Shown in pieces: positions 58,100-64,000 of a DNA stretch of 64,000 nt. Within the stretch, counting starts at the first letter, position 1. Each line of letters starts with the position of its first letter. A program made the translations under genes and the position numbers. Source of the stretch: GWE2-40-63 sp041664345 (lineage in GTDB: Bacteria > Bacteroidota > Bacteroidia > Bacteroidales > SZUA-534); NCBI GenBank assembly GCA_041664345.1, contig JBAYKX010000019.1, positions 30,455 to 94,454 of the forward strand, read 5' to 3'. The notes below the pieces were generated by a model that saw nothing but the letters and a program-made list of their open reading frames with translations, had not been told where the DNA came from and ran no database searches.

Positions 58100-60727
58100 T
58101 TAGTATAGAATATCTTTTCTTAAGTTCACTTTCTTTTGAGTATGTTCCGAATCGTAATCGAAAAGCAAATCACCGGTATCTTTGAAAAGGCGCACATAAT
58201 TCAGGTTATACCAAACAATGGCTTTCCCAACCTGGATGCCTGATAGAATATCAATTTGGCTGTTACCGCTGTTATACATCGATATTTTCATTTTTGAATT
58301 ATTGGTAACCCTGGCCGCTCCAAAATTCACATCTTTACCATCGTTGGTTCGAATGGTTACAATACCTTGGGCGTTTTTAATGAATTCTATTTTGCCAATG
58401 TTTTCATAAATTTCAGGCGATTTTTTCTTAAAGCTAGGGTTGTATTGATCCAATGCTTTTTGAGCATTGCTTCCCGGCAACGAATTTCCGGTACTGTTGA
58501 TGAGGTTGAGTACGGCAAACAATCCGGCAATTCCGGGTTCACACTTCTCAGCAATCAGTTTATCGTTTTCTTTCTTTAACGTTTCAACCGGGTCAAAAGC
58601 GGTATAGCTTTCGTATGATTTGGTGGATACATCCATACCAGCCGATGCTATCAACGAAGCCGTTACAAAAGCCTTACCCATATCATCAATGGTTATCCCG
58701 TAATCGGTATAATCTTCCGATTCTTCATAAGCACGAGTCCACATTTTTTTACCGGTTTCATCAAAATGAGCCACAAACATATTGGTAACACTATCGAGCT
58801 GTTCAATACCGGCTTGGTTCACCCATTGCATGGTACCAGTATTGGAACATTTTGCCAAAAACACATCACCGTTGTTTTTCACCCGTAAAGTGCTTTCCCC
58901 AATTTTTATGTCCTTGTTGAACGAACCGGTAAAATAGAAGCTGTTGTCTTTACCCAAGGTAATGTTATAAGCAATGTCGTTTCCGGTACTTCCCACTTTA
59001 AAAACGAACTCAGGAGGTCCTGATGAAGGGAATTTTGCTACAAAAATGTCGTTGCTATTTTGTGATGAAGTAAGCTTGTAACCAAAGAAATCAACATCGC
59101 CGCTAAAGTAGCCGCACATATAGGCATTTCCTTTATCGTCGAACGCAATGTTTTTACCGTTACCCCCTTGATATAATCCGTTTTTATTGGCCAGTTTCCA
59201 AAGTTTATTTCCACGCCCCAATAAATTAGCCGAAGTGTTCAATTCCACCACAATGGCATTGGCTTCAGCAAATTGCGGCATGGTTTGACCAATAGGCGCA
59301 TTCACATAAGTTGGGTCGCAAACCACATATTTTCCGCCTTTAAAATTAATGTAGTCGCCGGCTATTTCTTTATTGAATTTAACGGCTGTTGCCATGTGGC
59401 CGGGATAGTTCAAGCCAATTACATCGAGGTTCATCAATTGCTTGGTTAAATAAGCAAAAAGAGCCGATCTATCTTCGCAGTCGGAGTATGGATAATAGAA
59501 TAATTCATCTGGGAAAAAGAACTTTTCCTGTCCGAATTGCTGTGCGTCGGTTTCATATTCAAAAGCTGTTTGCACAAAATGAAGCAAAAACATGGCTTGT
59601 TCGTCTTCCGATTTTCCTTTAATCAAGGGCAATAAAGCATCGGTTAGCGTTTCTTTTGTTTGTGGTGAAACCGCTGCATCAAAATACACCTCAATATCAC
59701 TCAAAGGATAATCTTTGTAAAAATTCATTGCATTCAAATTATACTTTACATCAAAAGTATAATCCGCAGTATCATAGTTGAATTTAACGGTTTTTGATTG
59801 AATGTTCTCTGGCGTATTTATTGATTTGTAGAGGTTCAAATCCATCACCAACCGAGCTTCGGGAAAGTCTTTTTCGTAAGTAAAGATGTCGTTTTCTTTC
59901 CCATTTATCAGATAATAGCGCAAATTATCGAAAGTAAAGAAGGGCATCCCGTAAATGTTATTGCTCGAAGGCAATAGTAAAAACAGTTTGGTGCCTTTAA
60001 ATGATAGCCTTGCTTTGTAGTTCGATTTGGTAAGTAAAAACCATTCTAAGAAAGTACCGGTGTTTTCATCGGTGCCAATTTTTTTGGCGGCATTTTTAAC
60101 TAAAAGGTAATACCCCCAATCGTTTAGGTTCATATCGCTTTTAAAAGCCAATAACTGTTCAATCAGAACACTAAAATTGGTTTGGCTCATGACATCCCAC
60201 TTTTGGCTTATAAGTTCTTCGGTAATAGGACCGGTAAAGCTGGTAATAAATTTTGAATCGAAATTGAATTTCAAATCGGCACCATAAAAGCCGAACGTGG
60301 CATCCTTTGGTGAATAATCGGCTGAAGGGGTTTTAGCCAATATGGGCAAAACAGGAGCAACTCCAGTTGATTCTAATTTTTTAGGTTCTTTAATCTTTAG
60401 TTCAGTTGGCGCCTGTTTTTTAGCTCCATCAAAAACGGGTTTTCCTACCGGTTTTGGATCTGCAGCTCTAACTTCAGCCTTAAACAATTCATAGTTAGTC
60501 CATTCTTTTTTAAGGAATTCTTTAAATTCATCGTCCATTTTTTTAATGGCTTCGTTGCGTTCTTTCACAAATTTTTCAAAACCTTCTTTGTAGTCCTGGT
60601 TGAATTTGTCTTTTTGTGCCTTCTCTTGTGCTTGAAATTCTTCAAAGGTTTGTGATTGGGCATTTGGAACGCTAATAAGGAACAGTAATGTTCCAATTAT
60701 TGCTAAAGCTTGGTAAACTTTTTTCAT
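58100..60727 (-). CDS. Secreted transglutaminase-fold protein with SBBP-type propeller repeats
   Basis: 875 residues. A signal peptide (MKKVYQALAIIGTLLFLISVPNAQ) is followed by a long charged coiled coil (~30-110, QEKAQKDKFNQDYKEG...), a beta-rich region and a transglutaminase-like catalytic core (~410-510). Its Cys-His-Asp triad is C in YPYSDCEDRSAL, H in NYPGHMATAVKF and D in YVVCDPTYVN. After ~530 come SBBP-like propeller repeats (AYMCGYFSGDVDFFG, FYFTGSFNKDIKIG). No T9SS tail. ATG 60727 is taken because it directly heads the signal peptide; the frame is open further upstream to 60799. The role is unknown; peptide crosslinking or hydrolysis are candidates. Confidence 0.78.
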   Translation of the reverse strand: MKKVYQALAIIGTLLFLISVPNAQSQTFEEFQAQEKAQKDKFNQDYKEGFEKFVKERNEAIKKMDDEFKEFLKKEWTNYELFKAEVRAADPKPVGKPVFDGAKKQAPTELKIKEPKKLESTGVAPVLPILAKTPSADYSPKDATFGFYGADLKFNFDSKFITSFTGPITEELISQKWDVMSQTNFSVLIEQLLAFKSDMNLNDWGYYLLVKNAAKKIGTDENTGTFLEWFLLTKSNYKARLSFKGTKLFLLLPSSNNIYGMPFFTFDNLRYYLINGKENDIFTYEKDFPEARLVMDLNLYKSINTPENIQSKTVKFNYDTADYTFDVKYNLNAMNFYKDYPLSDIEVYFDAAVSPQTKETLTDALLPLIKGKSEDEQAMFLLHFVQTAFEYETDAQQFGQEKFFFPDELFYYPYSDCEDRSALFAYLTKQLMNLDVIGLNYPGHMATAVKFNKEIAGDYINFKGGKYVVCDPTYVNAPIGQTMPQFAEANAIVVELNTSANLLGRGNKLWKLANKNGLYQGGNGKNIAFDDKGNAYMCGYFSGDVDFFGYKLTSSQNSNDIFVAKFPSSGPPEFVFKVGSTGNDIAYNITLGKDNSFYFTGSFNKDIKIGESTLRVKNNGDVFLAKCSNTGTMQWVNQAGIEQLDSVTNMFVAHFDETGKKMWTRAYEESEDYTDYGITIDDMGKAFVTASLIASAGMDVSTKSYESYTAFDPVETLKKENDKLIAEKCEPGIAGLFAVLNLINSTGNSLPGSNAQKALDQYNPSFKKKSPEIYENIGKIEFIKNAQGIVTIRTNDGKDVNFGAARVTNNSKMKISMYNSGNSQIDILSGIQVGKAIVWYNLNYVRLFKDTGDLLFDYDSEHTQKKVNLRKDILY

Positions 60728-60870
60728 ATTCATTGGATTTAATTTATTCGTATAGATGAGTCTTTTGGTATAATTATGCAATTTACAAATTTTTCGCACG
60801 CATCATAGATGTAAGCCACATTATTTAGGTTGCTTGAATTGCTAATTGATGATACGTGGAATTTTTTTAT

Positions 60871-60905
60871 AAAAAAAAGCAGGTAAGTTTTGAGTTTACC
60901 TGCTT
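60871..60905 (-). terminator. Strong terminator after the DUF4494 gene
   Basis: Ten-base-pair stem AAGCAGGTAA/TTACCTGCTT, 9-nt loop, then eight Ts on the minus strand. The plus-strand side also has a T run, so it is bidirectional. Confidence 0.88.
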
Positions 60906-60925
60906 CATTTTTTTAGTTATTTTAT

Positions 60926-61441
60926 TTATTCATCCTCATCTTCCTCAAATTCGGCTTTATCGCTGTTTTCGGCAGGATTCAGATTCTGTCGCTTTTTTTT
61001 GTTTTCCAGTTCATCTTCAAAATAGGTAAAAACATCCATTAAGGGTGATTCCTGAATGGCAGGTATTTCAAACGTGCTTATGGTGTCGCCCAATGCTTTT
61101 TGCAGGTTATCGAAAGCTTCTTTTACGTTATTAGCCTGCACCAACATGTAATTGTTCGACCGTCGTTCAATTCCTTTTTCCTCGTCCAAGCTAATAAAAG
61201 TAACCTTGCATTTAAACCACCGGTCGCCGTTATCGTTGGGTACTAATTCAGCAAAGTTGGCTATTTTAATATTGGTTACTACAAATTCGCCACTTATGTA
61301 TGGCTCCAATTCTTTGTTTATCCTCGATTCGGCTTCGGTGAACGAAATGGCATCAACCAGATAATTCTCGGTTACCATTTTTTCTTTGCCATCGGCTCCT
61401 ATTTTCTCGTATTTTACTTTGCATTCAAACCACGTACTCAT
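60926..61441 (-). CDS. DUF4494 domain protein
   Basis: 171 residues. DUF4494 family, nearly confined to Bacteroidota: STWFECKVKYEKIGADGKEK, VTENYLVDAISFTEAESRINKEL, RWFKCKVTFISLDEEKG and NNYMLVQANNVKEAFDNLQKAL. The two halves repeat the W-F-x-C-K-V start, suggesting an internal duplication of one beta-alpha unit. The tail is acidic (EFEEDEDE). Cytoplasmic; function unknown. It shares a divergent promoter region with the nitroreductase. Confidence 0.88.
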   Translation of the reverse strand: MSTWFECKVKYEKIGADGKEKMVTENYLVDAISFTEAESRINKELEPYISGEFVVTNIKIANFAELVPNDNGDRWFKCKVTFISLDEEKGIERRSNNYMLVQANNVKEAFDNLQKALGDTISTFEIPAIQESPLMDVFTYFEDELENKKKRQNLNPAENSDKAEFEEDEDE

Positions 61442-61461
61442 AATTTTCAGATTTAAGTGGG

Positions 61462-61469
61462 CAAAGATA
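61462..61469 (-). promoter_or_regulatory. Promoter -7 element TATCTTTG for the DUF4494 gene
   Basis: Minus-strand TATCTTTG, ~14-nt leader to 61441. The sequence also excludes the GTG at 61457 as a natural start for the nitroreductase on the other strand. Confidence 0.6.
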
Positions 61470-61480
61470 GTTTGTTAAAC

Positions 61481-62116
61481 ATGGAATTAAAACCCTTGTC
61501 GGAAATTGTGGATAACTTTTTTGGCAGAACCAATCGCAAAAAGTATTTTTATGAGATTATTACCTATGTAAATTCTATGACTGATTTTAACCAGATTATA
61601 TACCAACGTCGCAGTATCCGCAAATTCAAGAACCAACCGGTAGAACGCGAAAAAATTGAATGGCTGTTGAAGGCTGCATTGCTTGCTCCCAGTGGAAAAA
61701 GAATGTACCCTTGTGAGTTTATTGTTGTGGATGATACCAACCTTTTAAAGCTGATTGCGGAATCGAAAGAGCATGGCGCCGAATTGGTAAAGAATGCCCC
61801 CTTGGCCATTGCGGTAATTGCCGATTCAGCCATTTACGATATTTGGGTTGAGGATGCTTCCATTGCCTCGACATTCATAATGCTGGAAGCTGAAAATCTG
61901 GGGTTGGGCTGTTGTTGGGTGCAAATGCACGGGAGAGGAACTGCTGATGGAAAGTCGGCTACTCAAAACTTAAAGGAAATACTTGGTTTGAAAGATTCGC
62001 ACGAAATACTTTCGGTGCTGGCCATTGGTTATAAGGATGAAGAGAAACGGGTTTATACCGATGCCGATTTAAAGATTGAAAAGATTCATCAAAACCGGAT
62101 TAATAATCGGTTGTAA
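61481..62116 (+). CDS. Nitroreductase family protein
   Basis: 211 residues. FMN-binding nitroreductase/oxidoreductase: RRSIRKFKNQPVEREKIEWLL, AALLAPSGKRMYPCEFIVV, AIYDIWVEDASIASTFIMLEAENLGLGCCWVQ and ILSVLAIGYKDEE. The core begins at an internal ATG (61577). The extra ~32 residues ahead of it (ELKPLSEIVDNFFGRTNRKK) are unusual for the family, so the true start could be 61577. It probably reduces a quinone, nitro group or flavin using NAD(P)H. Confidence 0.85.
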   Translation: MELKPLSEIVDNFFGRTNRKKYFYEIITYVNSMTDFNQIIYQRRSIRKFKNQPVEREKIEWLLKAALLAPSGKRMYPCEFIVVDDTNLLKLIAESKEHGAELVKNAPLAIAVIADSAIYDIWVEDASIASTFIMLEAENLGLGCCWVQMHGRGTADGKSATQNLKEILGLKDSHEILSVLAIGYKDEEKRVYTDADLKIEKIHQNRINNRL

Positions 62117-62136
62117 AAAATAGATCCCACAAGCCA

Positions 62137-63507
62137 ATGCGTTACGCTATCATTGATATTGAAACAACCGGTGGAAGCCCATTGGCCGAGAAAATTACGG
62201 AAATTGCCATATTTGTCCACGATGGAGAAAAAATAGTGGATGAGTACACCACCCTCATAAACCCGGAAAGGAGAATTCCACCTTTTATTACCGGCTTAAC
62301 GGGCATTACTAACGAGATGGTAGCCGATGCTCCCAAATTTTTTGAGGTAGCTAAAGAAATTGTTTTACGCACCGAAGACACCATTTTTGTTGCCCACAAC
62401 GTAAATTTTGATTATGGTTTTGTAAAAGCAGAGTTTAAAGCCTTAGGGTTCGACTATCAGCGCAAAACTTTGGATACCGTTAGGTTAAGCCGGAAACTGA
62501 TTCCCGGTCATGCATCGTATAGCCTGGGTAAGATTTGCCAGGATTTGGGAATCAGGATAGATGGACGACACCGGGCTGCCGGCGATGCCTTGGCAACGGT
62601 AAAGCTATTTGAAATGTTGCTCCAAAAAAACGGGGCTTTTACCGAAGCGGCAGATCCTGAAAAATTCAAGGTTCTGAAAGGAATTGATTCCTCATTTCAC
62701 CGTCAGTTACTGGAAGTATTGCCTGAAACAACAGGTGTGTATTACTTTTTCGACCAAAACCATCAGTTGATATACGTGGGTAAAAGCATCAAAATAAAGC
62801 AACGGGTGGCTCAGCACTTGCGAAATGTGGGAGGTAAAAAGGCATTGGAGATCCGCGAAAGGATAACAGAAATAAATTACGAGCTGACCGGAAGCGAGCT
62901 GGTGGCTTTGCTTTTGGAATCGGACGAGATTAAAAAGCACAAACCCATTTATAACCGTTCGCAACGCCATTCCCTTTTCAATTGTGGGTTATTCTCGCAA
63001 TACGATTCGCAGGGCTATATTACCTTTTCGTTGGACCGTATTACCCCTAAATTGGGTTTGCCCATAGCCACTTTTGTGAATATGGCCGAGGCTAAGAACC
63101 ATTTTTTCAATCTGGTTGAAAAGCATCAGCTTTGCCAAAAACTGTGCGGATTGTATCAAAGCGAGGGCGCCTGTTTTCACCATGGGGTTGGAATGTGCCT
63201 GGGCGCCTGTACCGGTGCGGAGCCTAGCCAAACCTATAATCAACGAGCTTTGCAACTCATAAATTCATTTGAATACACAACTCCTGATTTTTTGCTGATT
63301 GATAAAGGACGGACTCCATCCGAAAAAGCAGTGATTCACATCAAAAACGGCAAATACCTAGGTTTTGGCTTTGCCGATGTCAATTTTGTAACCCAACCCG
63401 AACAACTGGCCGATTCCGTAAAACGGATGGCCGATAACCGCGATGTACAGCAAATTATCCGGAACTGCATCCGGCAAGGTAAGTTTGAGAAACTGATTCA
63501 GCTTTGA
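62137..63507 (+). CDS. DnaQ-type 3'-5' exonuclease fused to GIY-YIG nuclease
   Basis: 456 residues. N-terminal DEDDh exonuclease (~1-170): YAIIDIETTGG (D, E), VAHNVNFDYGFVKAEF (D) and HRAAGDALATVKLF (H, D). The second half has a GIY-YIG endonuclease (~195-285): TTGVYYFFDQNHQLIYVGKSIKIKQRVAQH, related to the N domain of UvrC and Cho, then a cysteine-rich segment (CQKLCGLYQSEGACFHHGVGMCLGAC). The combination occurs in Bacteroidota and actinobacteria, where it is thought to process DNA lesions or structures. Often annotated as polymerase III epsilon; no polymerase contact is implied. Confidence 0.9.
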   Translation: MRYAIIDIETTGGSPLAEKITEIAIFVHDGEKIVDEYTTLINPERRIPPFITGLTGITNEMVADAPKFFEVAKEIVLRTEDTIFVAHNVNFDYGFVKAEFKALGFDYQRKTLDTVRLSRKLIPGHASYSLGKICQDLGIRIDGRHRAAGDALATVKLFEMLLQKNGAFTEAADPEKFKVLKGIDSSFHRQLLEVLPETTGVYYFFDQNHQLIYVGKSIKIKQRVAQHLRNVGGKKALEIRERITEINYELTGSELVALLLESDEIKKHKPIYNRSQRHSLFNCGLFSQYDSQGYITFSLDRITPKLGLPIATFVNMAEAKNHFFNLVEKHQLCQKLCGLYQSEGACFHHGVGMCLGACTGAEPSQTYNQRALQLINSFEYTTPDFLLIDKGRTPSEKAVIHIKNGKYLGFGFADVNFVTQPEQLADSVKRMADNRDVQQIIRNCIRQGKFEKLIQL

Positions 63508-63560
63508 TTCTACCTAAATTCAGCAAGTCAGGGTTTGACTATATTGTAATCAAAAATGAT

Positions 63561-63824
63561 TTAATGATAATACAGTGGAAACTGCTGCGGATTTTCAAGC
63601 GCCGTGAGTTCAATATCACAATCGAGCTGATCCCAATGAAGTTGATTGGGCGAAAGCATTTTGAAATTTAAAATCTGCTCAATGGTGGCTTTTTGGAATA
63701 TGGGATATGAACTGAAAGGAATAAAATACTCTTTATTACTAATCAAAACCCAAATACCTTTCTTCGAAATATTAGTAACCTCGTTATTGGTTAAAGTATC
63801 TATGCCATGCCTGTTCGAATTCAT
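63561..63824 (-). CDS. DUF2442 domain protein
   Basis: 87 residues, DUF2442: VTNISKKGIWVLISNKEYFIPFSSYPIF, ATIEQILNFKMLSPNQLHWDQLDCDIEL, ENPQQFPL. It is preceded by a good GGAGG ribosome site before ATG 63824. In many genomes it is paired with a DUF4160 gene just upstream; here that partner survives only as a fragment overlapping the first 41 bases. A toxin-antitoxin-like role has been suggested for such pairs but is unproven. Confidence 0.85.
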   Translation of the reverse strand: MNSNRHGIDTLTNNEVTNISKKGIWVLISNKEYFIPFSSYPIFQKATIEQILNFKMLSPNQLHWDQLDCDIELTALENPQQFPLYYH

Positions 63825-63906
63825 CTTTGTGCTCCTCCGTTAATTTTTGAATTTCTTTTAGTTCGCTGGTAGTTAAGTTAACGTGAGTTCGATGTAAGAA
63901 TTGTGT
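63784..63906 (-). pseudogene. C-terminal remnant of a DUF4160 protein
   Basis: Open frame of 41 codons without a start (in-frame stop directly upstream at 63907-63909) ending in TAA at 63784-63786. The end LTTSELKEIQKLTEEHKDEFEQ and WHRYF fits the helical C terminus of DUF4160 proteins. The N-terminal part is gone. Confidence 0.55.
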
Positions 63907-63925
63907 TTAAAATTTGCATAAAAAA

Positions 63926-63981
63926 AGGTTTTTGATTATATTTAATTGCTTGAATATTAAATATATAACAATCAAAAACCT
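63926..63981. repeat. Inverted repeat at the right edge
   Basis: Perfect 12-bp arms AGGTTTTTGATT (63926-63937) and AATCAAAAACCT (63970-63981) enclose an AT-rich stretch that also folds back. On the minus strand a T run follows. An ATG at 63991 may begin a rightward gene cut by the window edge. Confidence 0.6.
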
Positions 63982-64000
63982 CTTATAATATGATAGACAA

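Noticed and set aside
1..64000. tRNA, rRNA, riboswitch or CRISPR loci
   Set aside because: Inspection of all gaps above ~100 nt showed no cloverleaf-like CCA-ended sequence, rRNA segment, known riboswitch core or regularly spaced repeats; a covariance-model scan would be decisive.

Overview
The window looks like a chromosomal segment of a Bacteroidota organism, most likely an anaerobic or facultative member of the Bacteroidales/Marinilabiliales type. The evidence is the AT-rich sequence, four secreted proteins with a C-terminal type IX secretion (T9SS) sorting domain, a LytS/LytR pair next to a TonB-dependent receptor, GWxTD and PSP1-family proteins, and repeated use of the Bacteroidota promoter pattern TTG-N19/20-TAnnTTTG. 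I see no tRNA, rRNA or CRISPR array.

Layout. 0-13 kb: partial phoH-like gene, folC, a T9SS protein, a PSP1-family gene, an intact IS4-type insertion sequence with 18-bp terminal repeats and a 9-bp target duplication, then an acyl-ACP thioesterase, an M64 peptidase, an aminopeptidase P, a SiaC-like phosphoprotein and a five-PKD T9SS protein. 13-24 kb: a plus-strand housekeeping block (NUMOD4/HNH protein, mtaB, inositol monophosphatase, GWxTD protein, lipid A type acyltransferase, glycosyltransferase, proline dehydrogenase, orphan histidine kinase), a thioredoxin-like protein and a GH16-like T9SS protein. 24.2-26.5 kb: a tightly overlapping operon of four lipoproteins (CsgG, a small unknown, DUF4810, DUF799).

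26.7-34.8 kb is the most unusual region: a minus-strand redox/thiol island. In transcription order it holds a DUF6132 membrane protein, an ArsM-like methyltransferase, an exported thioredoxin, an unannotated 32-residue cysteine peptide, a hairpin-rich leader, a radical SAM/SPASM maturase, DUF1847, a thioredoxin-thioredoxin reductase fusion, DUF302, an FAD oxidoreductase, a ferredoxin-type membrane protein and a methyltransferase. A solo IS1595-type zinc-ribbon protein is transcribed divergently from the head of the island through back-to-back TATCTTTG promoters and may be its regulator. The arrangement peptide - hairpin - radical SAM/SPASM enzyme is that of a ribosomally made, post-translationally modified peptide (RiPP).

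34.3-42.1 kb: two inverted copies of a ~181-bp structured repeat element with compensating stem changes bracket a large VWA/beta-propeller/OmpA protein. Next come vsr, an EcoO109I-type restriction endonuclease and a convergent cytosine-5 methyltransferase that carries its own MerR-like DNA-binding domain. Related inverted sites (TGTAAC...TAAGGTTA) lie in both the restriction and methyltransferase promoters, suggesting that the methylase also acts as the control protein.

42.4-64 kb: outer-membrane barrel protein, trehalase-like and GH13 glycosidases, DUF1801 and GyrI-like proteins, two decayed PhnB/VOC gene fragments flanking an SRPBCC gene, a PQQ-type propeller protein, a SulP-carbonic anhydrase fusion, glutaminase, the TonB receptor - LytS - LytR operon, a transglutaminase-fold/propeller secreted protein, DUF4494, a nitroreductase, a DnaQ/GIY-YIG nuclease, and a DUF2442 gene with a decayed DUF4160 partner. 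The right edge holds an inverted repeat that may mark another mobile element.
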